Assembly (NCBI GenBank): GCA_903913915.1
Contig: CAIWNE010000094.1
Location: forward strand, 1-64,000
Reading direction: 5' to 3'
Source of the DNA: an uncultured Opitutia bacterium
Lineage (GTDB): Bacteria; Verrucomicrobiota; Verrucomicrobiia; Opitutales; UBA953
DNA: 64,000 bases
The translations under genes were made by a program, and so were the position numbers. Position 1 is the first letter of the stretch; each line of letters begins with the position of its first letter. The notes below the pieces were generated by a model. The model ran no database searches. It was not told the origin of the DNA and was given only the letters and a program-made list of their open reading frames with translations. This document shows positions 24,775-33,301 of the stretch, in pieces.

Positions 24775-25698
24775 ATGTCCGCCATCGCCGTCGTCGACGT
24801 AGGGTCGAATTCCATCAAGGTGGCCGTCGTCGACGGTCGCGATCGCAGCGAACTCGGCCGCCTGACCGAGTCCGTGCGCCTGCAGCAGGACGCGAGCGCT
24901 GGCGAGCCGTTGCCGTTCGAAGCCATGGAGGCGGGAGCCGCCGCGATCGGTCGTCTGCTCGACTTCGCCCGTTCCAAAGGGGCTACCCGTTTCACCGTGC
25001 TCGGCACCAGCGCCGTGCGGGAATGCGCGAACCGCCAGGCCTTCGCCGAGAAGATCCGTGCGGTCACCGGAGTCCCCCTCACGATCGTCTCGGGAGAGGT
25101 CGAGGCCCGTCTGGCGGGCGCCGGCGTGCGGACCGATCCGGCTTACAAGGCCTACGCGAACATCCTCGCCTTCGACCTTGGTGGCGGGAGCCTTGAGGTG
25201 ACCGCCATCCGCGGACAACACTGTGTCCTCGCTCGCAGTTTCCCCTTGGGGTCCGTCCGCATGACCAATGGTTATCTTCGCGGCGGCGCCGGCGCCGTCG
25301 ACGAGCTTGACCGGCTTTCGATCCGCACGCATCTGATGGGCGTCCTGCAGGCCGTCATTCCCGCCAAGGCGGCCGAGAACTACCTCATCGTCGGAGCCGG
25401 CGGCGCCTTCGCGGCCGTCGCCCTGCATCTCGAGGCGATCGGCGAGGCGGCGGTCGGGGGTCGTCTGCCTGTCCTGCGTATCCGCGAGCTGCGCGATCAG
25501 ATGTGCGCGATGGATGTCGAGGCGCGCCGGAAGGTCGCAGGGATCCCTGCCGACCGTGCCGATATCATGCCGGCCGCCCTGATCACCCTCTGCGTGCTGG
25601 CCGAGCTGACCGGCGCGGAAGCCTTCCATCTTTCCCATCGCGGAGTCCGTCACGGCATGGTGGAACTCATGCTCGGACCCTCGGGCGAACACCTCTGA
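24775..25698 (+). CDS. Ppx/GppA-family exopolyphosphatase-like protein
   Basis: This 307-aa ASKHA-fold protein resembles the catalytic half of Ppx/GppA enzymes. VVDVGSNSIKVAVVD near the N-terminus is the phosphate-1 loop. LGTSAVREC, VSGEVEARLAG and LAFDLGGGSLEVTAI are the other core motifs. It would cut terminal phosphates from polyphosphate or remove the gamma-phosphate of pppGpp. It lacks the C-terminal HD-like extension of E. coli Ppx. It lies two bases after the LpxR-like gene and two before the SCO gene. A polyphosphate kinase is coded at 59.5-61.6 kb. Confidence 0.92.
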   Translation: MSAIAVVDVGSNSIKVAVVDGRDRSELGRLTESVRLQQDASAGEPLPFEAMEAGAAAIGRLLDFARSKGATRFTVLGTSAVRECANRQAFAEKIRAVTGVPLTIVSGEVEARLAGAGVRTDPAYKAYANILAFDLGGGSLEVTAIRGQHCVLARSFPLGSVRMTNGYLRGGAGAVDELDRLSIRTHLMGVLQAVIPAKAAENYLIVGAGGAFAAVALHLEAIGEAAVGGRLPVLRIRELRDQMCAMDVEARRKVAGIPADRADIMPAALITLCVLAELTGAEAFHLSHRGVRHGMVELMLGPSGEHL

Positions 25699-25700
25699 CC

Positions 25701-26537
25701 ATGCGCAACATCCTGGCACTCTTCATCGCCATCGGCGGCCTTTGGGCGGTCGAAGAGACCGGCAAGGTCGTCTCGGTTTCGGAGGATGGCCTCGCCCAGG
25801 TGCTCACGCCGAAGGGGGAGACCGTCGCGCGTCGCCTTCATGAAGGGGATCGCAAGGTCGGCTGGGCCGGCCGGTTCGTCCGATATGAAGTCGTCGTCGA
25901 AGGCGCCGAGACGCGCGCGCGCGGCGTGGTCTCCGCCGATCCGGAAGAGCTCCGCCAAGCGGCGGAAGTCACCGAGGCTCTGCGCCGCGAGACCGTCGAC
26001 AAAGGCCGGCTCGTCACGCGCATGCCGAATGAGCTCATGCCGAACATGGCGCTCTGGGACCAGGACGGTCGTCTGGTCATGAAGAAGGATTTCCTCGGTC
26101 ATCCGCTGGCCCTGAACTTCATCTTCACCAGCTGTCGGTCCGCCCGCATGTGTCCGGCCTCTTCGGCCTGCATGAAGCGGCTCGGCGACGAGCTGGCTAA
26201 GATGTCCTCTGTCGGCGGCGTACGTTTGCTGACCATCACCTTCGACCCGACGACCGATACGCCGGGCGTCCTCCGCGCCTATGCCGATGGCTATGGCATC
26301 GACTCCGCCCGCCATCGCTTCCTTACCGGCGATTCGGGCCAGATCAAGGACCTGATGCGTCATTACGGCATCCAGACGCTTCGCGACGACGGCACCATCG
26401 TCCATAACGCCGCGCTGATCGTGATCAGTCCGGAGGGACGTATCGCCTATCGCAGCGAAGGCCCGTCCTTCGATGCCGAAGACGTCGCCCGGCGACTGCA
26501 GGCGCTCGCCGGTACCGCCGGCACCAAGGAGAAATGA
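25701..26537 (+). CDS. SCO1/SenC-family copper-chaperone-like protein
   Basis: This 278-aa protein has an N-terminal hydrophobic segment (residues 3-16), then a region of about 90 residues with a KVVSVSEDGLAQVLT beta motif, then a thioredoxin-fold SCO domain from about residue 105. Cys are C145 and C151 (TSCRSARMCPAS), a C-x5-C spacing where classic SCO1 has C-x3-C. H235 (TIVHNAALI) is the third copper ligand, and LLTITFDPTTDTP is conserved. It would deliver copper to cytochrome oxidase or act as a thiol reductase outside the cytosol. Its stop overlaps the next gene by four bases. Confidence 0.9.
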   Translation: MRNILALFIAIGGLWAVEETGKVVSVSEDGLAQVLTPKGETVARRLHEGDRKVGWAGRFVRYEVVVEGAETRARGVVSADPEELRQAAEVTEALRRETVDKGRLVTRMPNELMPNMALWDQDGRLVMKKDFLGHPLALNFIFTSCRSARMCPASSACMKRLGDELAKMSSVGGVRLLTITFDPTTDTPGVLRAYADGYGIDSARHRFLTGDSGQIKDLMRHYGIQTLRDDGTIVHNAALIVISPEGRIAYRSEGPSFDAEDVARRLQALAGTAGTKEK

Positions 26538-27388
26538 CCCCTCGGAGCCAGGCCTTGCTCATCAGCGCGTTCGCCGTGGTCGGCTTCTTCGGCCTGCGTG
26601 CCTTGCCGGATACGCAATGCGCCTTCCTGCATGCCGACCATCAGCCGGTGATCGTCGACGGAGTCGAGTTTTGCGGCGTCAACGAAGAGGCTAATTTCTA
26701 TTCTCCGAAAGCGTTGCAGTTTCCGGTCGAGCTGACGGTCGCGCTCTCGGAGGATGGCGCCAAGGGAGAGTTGCGCCTCATCAAGGAGGACGGGCTGTCG
26801 TATTACGCGCATGAGGTGGCCGTGTCCCATACGCAGAAGATCCACCTTCATCTGCGCCAGCTGGGCGGCGTCCGCGCTTATGCCCATCTTCACCCGGTCC
26901 CGACGGACGACGGGTCCTGGCGTTTCGACGTCCCCGTCGGCCTTCGCGGTGCCGCGTTGGAAGCCTACGTGGATTTCGCCGATGCCCGGACTTCGCGAGT
27001 GATGCTGGCCCAGGCCGGGACGAAGGCTGGCATGGCTCCCGCAGGCTTAGCCGCCGAGCATCGCAATGTCATCGTCGCCATGGAGGCGTCCACGCTTAAG
27101 GCAGGCGCTTCCGCCACGTTGCGTGTCAGGCTGTCCGGACCTGAGGGCAAACCGCTCAAACTCATGCCCATCATGGGGGCCTTGGGTCACGCGGTCGTCT
27201 TTTCGGCCGACCGACCTTTCGCAGGCTATGCGCACATGCACCCGACCCTCGAAGGCGGCGAATACGACCCCAACCCCGCGCTTTCTTTTCGTCTGCGCCT
27301 GCCGCCTCCCGGCACCTACGACTTCTGGCTGAACCTCAACGACGGGCGGGAGGAACTCCTGCGCACGACGTTGGTCGTCACGCCCTGA
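26534..27388 (+). CDS. Membrane-anchored His-rich protein of unknown function
   Basis: This 284-aa protein has one N-terminal membrane anchor (about residues 7-22) and an extracytoplasmic beta-rich part. It contains His patterns: AFLHADHQP near 31, HLHLRQLGGVRAYAHLHP near 104-121, and GALGHAVVFSADRPFAGYAHMHP near 210-235. The last resembles YtkA/FixH-like copper- or oxidase-associated proteins that carry G-H-x-x-V...H-x-H-P. Together with the overlapping SCO gene this suggests metal binding in oxidase assembly, which is inferred. The last 11 bases overlap the end of the epimerase gene on the other strand. Confidence 0.75.
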   Translation: MTPRSQALLISAFAVVGFFGLRALPDTQCAFLHADHQPVIVDGVEFCGVNEEANFYSPKALQFPVELTVALSEDGAKGELRLIKEDGLSYYAHEVAVSHTQKIHLHLRQLGGVRAYAHLHPVPTDDGSWRFDVPVGLRGAALEAYVDFADARTSRVMLAQAGTKAGMAPAGLAAEHRNVIVAMEASTLKAGASATLRVRLSGPEGKPLKLMPIMGALGHAVVFSADRPFAGYAHMHPTLEGGEYDPNPALSFRLRLPPPGTYDFWLNLNDGREELLRTTLVVTP

Positions 27389-28304
27389 GCCTTCGGAAAT
27401 GCTCCACCGTCTCGGCGAGCCCGGCGCTGACCGACGACCGAGGCTTCCAGCCGGCGGCCATGAGCCGTTCCGTCGAAGCGAGGGAGTGACGGACGTCGCC
27501 GGCGCGGGCCGGGAGGTGTTCGATGCGCGAGCGTGAGCGTGTCAGGTCGATGATCTCCTGGGCCAGTTCCAGGATCGTACGGCTCTTACCGTAGCCCACG
27601 TTATAGGTGCCGGCCATTTGCTCCGAGGCTCCGGCGTAGGCGAGAGCTCCGACGATATCGGTCACGTGGATGAAGTCTCGCGTCTGCCCGCCGTCGCCAT
27701 GGATGCCGATCGGTTCGTCTCGCAGGGCCTTCGCGATGAAGATCGGGACCGCGGCGGCGTAGGCCGAACGGGGATCTTGGCGAGGTCCGAAGACGTTGAA
27801 GAAGCGCAGGCTCGTCGTGCCGAGACCGTGGGCCATGCGGTATCGCTCGAGCAGGATCTCGCCGGCGAGCTTGGTCTCGGCGTAGGGAGATTTCGGCTCC
27901 GGCGTCATCGATTCGACCTTCGGCACGGTCGGGTTGTCGCCATAGATCGCGGCGGAAGAAGCCAGGACCACCTTACGGGCGCCGGCGACGAGGGCCGCTT
28001 CCAGCACCCGTCGGGTTCCTTCGGTGTTCAGCTCGGCGCACTCGGCGGGCTTGGCGACGGATTCCGGTACGGAGATCATCGCGGCGAGGTGGTAGATCTC
28101 GTCTGCCCCCTCGGCGGCCAGGCTGAGGGTCTTCGTGTCGAGGATGGAGCCGCGCACGAAGCGGCAAGGTATGCCGTCGAGATTGCTTTCGTAGCCGCTC
28201 CTCAGGTCGTCGAGCACCGTGACCTCGGCGTTTCCGACGAAGCTCCGGACCAGATGGGAGCCGATGAAGCCGGCTCCGCCGGTGATGAGCACGCGCTTGC
28301 TCAT
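27378..28304 (-). CDS. NAD-dependent epimerase/dehydratase (UDP-hexose 4-epimerase-like)
   Basis: This 308-aa short-chain dehydrogenase-like enzyme has the NAD loop GGAGFIGSH at residues 8-16, the catalytic-type Ser/Tyr/Lys set in ASSAAIYGD and SPYAETK, and the sugar-binding segment RFFNVFGPRQDP. It most resembles UDP-glucose/UDP-GlcNAc 4-epimerases (GalE-type). It is the last gene of the amino-sugar operon, overlapping the NahK-like stop by four bases. That context favours interconversion of UDP-GlcNAc and UDP-GalNAc or their non-acetylated forms. The exact substrate is not shown. Confidence 0.9.
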   Translation of the reverse strand: MSKRVLITGGAGFIGSHLVRSFVGNAEVTVLDDLRSGYESNLDGIPCRFVRGSILDTKTLSLAAEGADEIYHLAAMISVPESVAKPAECAELNTEGTRRVLEAALVAGARKVVLASSAAIYGDNPTVPKVESMTPEPKSPYAETKLAGEILLERYRMAHGLGTTSLRFFNVFGPRQDPRSAYAAAVPIFIAKALRDEPIGIHGDGGQTRDFIHVTDIVGALAYAGASEQMAGTYNVGYGKSRTILELAQEIIDLTRSRSRIEHLPARAGDVRHSLASTERLMAAGWKPRSSVSAGLAETVEHFRRLRA

Positions 28305-29410
28305 GCGTGCGCGACCAGCGCCTTCATGGCGGGGAGTTGGGCTTCGATGGATTCGACCAGCCTGAACTGGGTGCGGGTCCGGTCGAGGTTGTGCGTCGGC
28401 CGCTTGGTCTTGAAGTAGGTGTCTCCTTCCAGCCAGTCGGTCAGGAAGCGCAGGCCGATCTCGAAGGTGATGAGCTTGCCGGCGAAGGGCAGGAGTTCCT
28501 TCTCCTTCGGAGTCAGGAAGGAGCCGGCGGATTCGAGGTATCCTCTGACGAGGGCTTCGAACATCGGGAACTGCATCCGGACCTGTGAGAGGTCGGTCTC
28601 GTCTTCGGCCGCCGGGGACGTCGATGTGCGGACGAGATCCCCGAAGTCGTAAAGGACGGAGCCGGGCATGACGGTATCGAGGTCGATGACGCAGACGCCT
28701 TCCTGGGTCACGTCGTCGAGCAGGACGTTGTTCAGCTTCGTGTCGTTGTGCGTCACCCGTTCCGGAAGCGTGCCGTCCCGCAGGGCCTCCGCGATCACGC
28801 CCACCTCTTGGGCGCGGGCGAGCGCGAAAGCGACCTCGGCCACGGCTGAGGCGGCGCGTCCATGGCTGTCTTTGGCCAAAGCTTCCCGGAAGCGTGCGAA
28901 ACGGGCGGGCGTGTGATGGAAGTCCGGGATCGTCTCGTGAAGCCTTCCGCCGGGAAGGTCGGAGAGCAGCGATTGGAAGGCCCCGAACGCCTTGGCCGCC
29001 GCAAAAGCCTGCGCGGGCGAGCGTACGATGTCATGGCCGGTGGCGCCTTCGATGAAGTGATAACAGCGCCAGCGATTGCCGGCGGCATCGACGTGCCAGG
29101 CGCGGCCCGAGCGTGCGGGGATCAGGCGGAGCGTGCGTCGGTCGGCGTCGGGAAGGCCTAGCCGAGTCAGCTTGGCATGCGCATGCGCGCAGACGCGTTC
29201 GACGTTGGCCATCAGCTCGTCGGGCCGGCGGAAGACGTTATGGTTGATCCGCTGGAGGACGAAACGGGACGGCCCGGCGGCCGGGGCGACCTCGACCTTG
29301 AACGTATCGTTGATGTGGCCGCTCCCATAGGGCTGGGCTGAAACGACCGGACCGGAGAGGGCGAACTCCCGGGCGATCGCGACGGCATCATGTCCGACAG
29401 GCGCGGTCAT
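28301..29410 (-). CDS. NahK-like anomeric (amino)sugar 1-kinase, APH fold
   Basis: This 369-aa kinase has the aminoglycoside-phosphotransferase fold. Early QPYGSGHINDTFKV and RFVLQRINHNVFRRP form the nucleotide region. The catalytic loop is THNDTKLNNVLLD, a form typical of N-acetylhexosamine 1-kinases (NahK), and VIDLDTVMPGSVLYDFGD is the Mg-binding DFG-like part. NahK phosphorylates GlcNAc or GalNAc at C1. ATG at 29410 follows the nucleotidyltransferase stop by two bases; upstream open frame lies within that gene. The product would feed the nucleotidyltransferase. Confidence 0.87.
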   Translation of the reverse strand: MTAPVGHDAVAIAREFALSGPVVSAQPYGSGHINDTFKVEVAPAAGPSRFVLQRINHNVFRRPDELMANVERVCAHAHAKLTRLGLPDADRRTLRLIPARSGRAWHVDAAGNRWRCYHFIEGATGHDIVRSPAQAFAAAKAFGAFQSLLSDLPGGRLHETIPDFHHTPARFARFREALAKDSHGRAASAVAEVAFALARAQEVGVIAEALRDGTLPERVTHNDTKLNNVLLDDVTQEGVCVIDLDTVMPGSVLYDFGDLVRTSTSPAAEDETDLSQVRMQFPMFEALVRGYLESAGSFLTPKEKELLPFAGKLITFEIGLRFLTDWLEGDTYFKTKRPTHNLDRTRTQFRLVESIEAQLPAMKALVAHA

Positions 29411-29412
29411 CG

Positions 29413-30318
29413 TCAGGTCCAGAGCGAAGCAGGGTAGGATCCGTTGGCTACCTGGTCCCGGATGCTGGCCTGGACGATCGGCTTGTCCTCCCGATAGGTG
29501 ACGCCGAACCAGGTCGAGTCGGAGCGCAGCACCTGGCAGGTGGCCGTTCCGGCACGGATGAGGGCGCCTACCGACATGGGGATGTAGGCCTCGCTTTTCA
29601 TCTCGGAACCTTTGGCGGCGAGGAAGGCGCGGAAGTCGGCCTCCAGTTGGGGGAAGATCGCCGGGGTGAAGCACCACATGTTCATCGAGACGGGTTCGTC
29701 TCCCGTGAGGGGAACCACGGCCCCGTCTTCGCCGCGGTGTTCGGCGCCTGAGGCAAGTTTGGCAATCTTCGTCAGCTCCTGGATGTCCGTCAGCCTGCCG
29801 GCGGCGTCCGTCTTGCAGACTCCGCGTGCGACCGTCCCGTGCTCCGAGAGCGTGTTCTTGAGCGTGAAGCCGACCATCGCATAGGCGGTGGAGTCGTTCG
29901 GGAGGGCGGCGAGGTGACGGCCGAGCGTCGCATAGGAATCCTGTCCGTAGAAGTCGTCGGCGTTGATGACGGCGAAGGGCTCTTTGACGGCGTCACGGGC
30001 GCATAGGATGGCATGGGTGGTGCCCCAAGGTTTCTCACGTCCGGCCGGCACGGCGAAGCCCGAAGGCAGTTGGTCGATCGTCTGGAAGGCGAAGCCTACC
30101 TCGATGCGACCTGCGAACTTCGCGGCGATACGCTCGCGGAAATCCTTCTCGAAGTCGGGCCGGATGATGAAAACCACCTTGCCGAAGCCGGCGCGAAGGG
30201 CGTCGAACACCGAGTAGTCGAGGATGGTCTCACCCGACGGTCCCATTGGGTCGATCTGTTTGAGGCCTCCGTAGCGGCTTCCCATGCCGGCGGCGAGGAC
30301 GAGGAGGGTCGGTTTCAT
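29413..30318 (-). CDS. Sugar-phosphate nucleotidyltransferase
   Basis: This 301-aa enzyme has the NTP-transferase signature LVLAAGMGSRYGGLKQIDPMG at its N-terminus, where GxGxR binds nucleotide phosphate and K activates. INADDFYGQD carries the metal Asp, and TYREDKPIV is near the C-terminus. It would join a sugar 1-phosphate to UTP or another NTP. The neighbouring NahK-like kinase and epimerase suggest it makes UDP-N-acetylhexosamine. ATG 30318 is two bases after the PIG-L stop; another in-frame ATG at 30330 would overlap the PIG-L gene and is possible. Confidence 0.88.
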   Translation of the reverse strand: MKPTLLVLAAGMGSRYGGLKQIDPMGPSGETILDYSVFDALRAGFGKVVFIIRPDFEKDFRERIAAKFAGRIEVGFAFQTIDQLPSGFAVPAGREKPWGTTHAILCARDAVKEPFAVINADDFYGQDSYATLGRHLAALPNDSTAYAMVGFTLKNTLSEHGTVARGVCKTDAAGRLTDIQELTKIAKLASGAEHRGEDGAVVPLTGDEPVSMNMWCFTPAIFPQLEADFRAFLAAKGSEMKSEAYIPMSVGALIRAGTATCQVLRSDSTWFGVTYREDKPIVQASIRDQVANGSYPASLWT

Positions 30319-30320
30319 GG

Positions 30321-31169
30321 TCAGAGGCATTTGCGGATGCGGTCGGTCACGTCCGCCTTGAGGCGTTCGATGAAGCCGACGGTGTAGGTCAGCGGGTCCA
30401 GCGTGTCGTCCTGGACGAGCGGAGTCAGGTCCATCGCCCACTGCATCGCCGTTTCCTGGTCGGTCGAATGGGCGTTGCTGAAGGTGGCGTTCGCGGTGCG
30501 TCGGCCGAGGACGGCGAGATCGTAGCGTTTGCCGCCGGCGATCTGGGTGGCGAAGACCTCGTTGAGGGCGCGGGCGAGCTCGGGGCGTGCCGAGATCGGC
30601 ATCGCCGTCTTCTCGCTGTCGACGAGCCAGTCGAGGTCGCGCCAGACTTCGCAGCCATAGACCAGCTTTGGGCGATCCGGCTTCGGCAGGCGCCGCATGG
30701 CCTCGATCGAACGGAGAGCGCAGCCGACGTGGGTGTCGTGCTTGTCGGCGAGATTGTGAAGGTAGACGACCTCCGGCCGGGCGGCCTCGAGGATGCGGCG
30801 CAGGTCGTCCCGAACGGCGTCCTGCCTGGGGTCGCGGACCGCGGCGCTGCCGAAACCCAGCTGCGCCATGAAGGAGTATTGGCCGATCACCGCGGCGGCG
30901 TCCTGTTCGCGGATGCGTTCGGCGGCAATCTGGTCGTCGCTCCAATCCTTGAACCGGCCGGCGCGGGAGCTGCCCCGCCCGTCGGTGACGGTCACGCCTC
31001 CGAACCAACGGTCTGCTCGGTCGTAGCAGGCGAGGATGCCATGGAAGGCCATGAATTCCAGGTCGTCCTGGTGGGCGCCGATGCCGAGATGGGTCGTGCG
31101 CATGATCGCTTCCGGGCCGGTCTGGCCATCCGGAGTGATGAGGCGGGCGAGAGGGTTGAGGGGGATCAT
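30321..31169 (-). CDS. PIG-L/LmbE-family deacetylase
   Basis: This 282-aa protein has the PIG-L zinc and catalytic motif AHQDDLE at residues 32-38 (usual form AHPDDxE, here with Gln). A second zinc site lies in DKHDTHVGC. No signal peptide is seen, so it acts in the cytosol. PIG-L enzymes remove N-acetyl groups from GlcNAc-containing molecules. In some Bacteroidota a PIG-L domain is fused to NagB, as I recall; here both genes are separate but in one operon. It begins with a four-base overlap with the ROK gene. A role in GlcNAc deacetylation before NagB is inferred. Confidence 0.88.
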   Translation of the reverse strand: MIPLNPLARLITPDGQTGPEAIMRTTHLGIGAHQDDLEFMAFHGILACYDRADRWFGGVTVTDGRGSSRAGRFKDWSDDQIAAERIREQDAAAVIGQYSFMAQLGFGSAAVRDPRQDAVRDDLRRILEAARPEVVYLHNLADKHDTHVGCALRSIEAMRRLPKPDRPKLVYGCEVWRDLDWLVDSEKTAMPISARPELARALNEVFATQIAGGKRYDLAVLGRRTANATFSNAHSTDQETAMQWAMDLTPLVQDDTLDPLTYTVGFIERLKADVTDRIRKCL

Positions 31170-32551
31170 CGGCTCAGGGCGGGGAGGGAGGCGGCGGCGA
31201 CGGCCTGGCCGTGGCGCTTATCTTTCTCGTCAGGCACGACGAGGTCGATGCGAAGTTCGGGAAATTCGTCATGCAGGATCCGCTTGGCTTGCTCGATGAT
31301 GACGCTGCCGCCGTTGCCGGAGGTGACCCGCCCCATGATGAGCAGGCAGTTCAGTTCGTAGAAACCGGCGAAGTGGGCGATCGCATAGCCGAAGGCGATG
31401 CCGATGGCTTCGTAGACCTTGTGCGCCCGCGGGTCGCCGGCGGCCATGAGCTTCTGGAGTTCTTCGAGCTGCTCCGGCAGCCGCATCGAGGCAGGGAGGG
31501 CGATGCCGGCGAGGGGAAGGAGTCGGCCGACGCCTTGTTGACTGAAGTATTGCACGGCGCAGCCGCGGTCGCCTGACCATTCGTCGCTCGGGCCGTCTTG
31601 GCGGTAGTCCACCGGGACGAACGCCAGTTCGCTCAGCCAGTTGGTAAGGTTGCCTGCCTTGTCCACGTAGCCGGCCGCGACGCTGGTACCCATCGCCACG
31701 CCCAGTACGGCGTTCTTCCGTAGCGACATCGAGGCTGCCAGCGCGGTCACGTCACCATCGTTGAGGACTTCGAAGGGTACGCGGTAGGACCGGGCTAGGT
31801 CCACGAACATGTTGCGGACCTGTGAGTCGAAGACGGCCGGGTCGGTGATTCCTCGGAAGAGCGAGGCCGCCCGGACCTTGTTGTTCACGTAGACCCCCGC
31901 GGATGAGCCGCCGATGGCGTCGACGCGAGGCAGATGGCTTGCCGCGAGGTCGAGCGAATGACGAATGCCGTTCAGGTGGTAACTAGGGTCGGACTGAAAA
32001 TAGGGGTCCCATTTCACTTCTTCGGAGAAGACCACCTTGCCGTCGATGAGGGCGGCGCACTTGCGATCGGACCCGCCGAGGTCGAACCCGATGCGGCATC
32101 CGTCGAGGTGCCGGCCGAGCGGAAGGCAGGAGCTTACCGCAGGAGGCAGCGCATCCTGCTCGACGGAGTCGAAACGGAGAGGTTCCTCGAAGATCTGGCG
32201 GAAGAATTGCGCGTCGAAGGCGCGGTTGCCCGACGGAGAATAGTCGCGACGCAATCGGTCGGCGAGAGGCATGGCTTCGTGGCCGCTGAGGAGGACCTCG
32301 GGTGCGCCTCGCGACCAGAGCAGGAACTTGACGGTACGTTCGACGTGAAGGTAGGTCGCCTCGTCGTCGATGTGCCGGGCGAGGACCTTGGTCTTGAAAA
32401 GCGAGGCCGTGCCATCGTCACGGCGGAGGGCGATCGTGAGGTCGGTCGAGCCTATCGTATGATCGCATCGGCGAAGGTAGGCACGGGTCCAGAGCGCGGC
32501 CGGTACGAGGCCTGGGTCGATGTCGGAACGATGACGAGGGCTGGCATCCAT
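31166..32551 (-). CDS. ROK-family sugar kinase-like protein with long N-terminal extension
   Basis: This 461-aa protein has a ROK/ASKHA domain from about residue 152: GFDLGGSDRKCAALIDG (phosphate loop), GGSSAGVYVN, VLNDGDVTALAAS (catalytic-type Asp) and GVAMGTSVAAGYVD. The usual ROK zinc motif C-x-C-G-x-x-G-C is reduced to WSGDRGCAVQYFSQ with only one Cys. The first 150 residues form an extra domain I do not recognise. Function is inferred as kinase or regulator for GlcNAc, ManNAc or a related sugar. ATG 32551 is eight bases after the nagB stop; its 3' end overlaps PIG-L by four bases. Confidence 0.87.
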   Translation of the reverse strand: MDASPRHRSDIDPGLVPAALWTRAYLRRCDHTIGSTDLTIALRRDDGTASLFKTKVLARHIDDEATYLHVERTVKFLLWSRGAPEVLLSGHEAMPLADRLRRDYSPSGNRAFDAQFFRQIFEEPLRFDSVEQDALPPAVSSCLPLGRHLDGCRIGFDLGGSDRKCAALIDGKVVFSEEVKWDPYFQSDPSYHLNGIRHSLDLAASHLPRVDAIGGSSAGVYVNNKVRAASLFRGITDPAVFDSQVRNMFVDLARSYRVPFEVLNDGDVTALAASMSLRKNAVLGVAMGTSVAAGYVDKAGNLTNWLSELAFVPVDYRQDGPSDEWSGDRGCAVQYFSQQGVGRLLPLAGIALPASMRLPEQLEELQKLMAAGDPRAHKVYEAIGIAFGYAIAHFAGFYELNCLLIMGRVTSGNGGSVIIEQAKRILHDEFPELRIDLVVPDEKDKRHGQAVAAASLPALSR

Positions 32552-32559
32552 CGTTCGGT

Positions 32560-33300
32560 TCAGAGCGCTTGGGCCGCGCCTGCGTCCAGGTGGAACGTGC
32601 AGCGGGGATGGCGTTGCAGCCAGGTGGCGGGACACCCGGCCGAGGGCGCTTCCTTGATGGCGCGGCGGACGATCTCGGCCTTGGCTTCGCCGAAGGCGAT
32701 CAGCTCGATGCGGCGGGCTTGCAGGATCGTGGCGACGCCCATCGTCAAGGCGCCATGAGGCACGAGGCTCATGTCGCCGAAGAACGCCGAATTATCACGA
32801 CGGGTGACCTCATCGAGGCGTACCCAGCGGGTCCGTGAGTCGGCGGAGGAAGGCGGTTCGTTGAAACCGATGTGCCCCGTTCGCCCGATGCCGAGGATCT
32901 GTAGGTCGATGCCGCCTGCGTCACGGATGGCCTCTTCGTAGTCTGCGCAGTTTTGTGCGGCATTCTTCGTCAGGCCGTCGGGGATGTGGATGTTGGCCGC
33001 GGGGATGTCGAGGTGGCGGAAGAGGTTCTCCTCCATGAACCGTCGATACGATTGCGGATGGGTCGGGCCGAGTCCCTCGTATTCGTCGAGGTTGAAGGTG
33101 ATCACCGAACGGAAGCTGATGCCGGCTTCCCGGCGTAGGCGGATCAGCTCGGCGTACAGCGGGAGGGGCGTCGACCCTGTCGCCAATCCCAGCACCGTCG
33201 GCTTGCCCGATTCCGAGCGTATCGCGATCAGGTCGGCTATCTCCCGGGCAATCGCCTGCGCGGCGGATTGTTTGTCGGGGTGGAGCCGGATCGCGATCAT
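32560..33300 (-). CDS. nagB: Glucosamine-6-phosphate deaminase
   Basis: This 246-aa enzyme converts glucosamine 6-phosphate to fructose 6-phosphate and ammonia. Family motifs are VLGLATGSTPLPLY (phosphate loop), ITFNLDEYEGL (catalytic Asp/Glu region), and ILGIGRTGHIGFNEP with the ring-opening His. Length is slightly under the roughly 260-aa E. coli protein. It begins one base after the valS stop, so it may be transcribed with valS, followed by ROK, PIG-L, nucleotidyltransferase, NahK and epimerase genes. It links amino-sugar breakdown to glycolysis. Confidence 0.94.
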   Translation of the reverse strand: MIAIRLHPDKQSAAQAIAREIADLIAIRSESGKPTVLGLATGSTPLPLYAELIRLRREAGISFRSVITFNLDEYEGLGPTHPQSYRRFMEENLFRHLDIPAANIHIPDGLTKNAAQNCADYEEAIRDAGGIDLQILGIGRTGHIGFNEPPSSADSRTRWVRLDEVTRRDNSAFFGDMSLVPHGALTMGVATILQARRIELIAFGEAKAEIVRRAIKEAPSAGCPATWLQRHPRCTFHLDAGAAQAL

Positions 33301-33301
33301 C

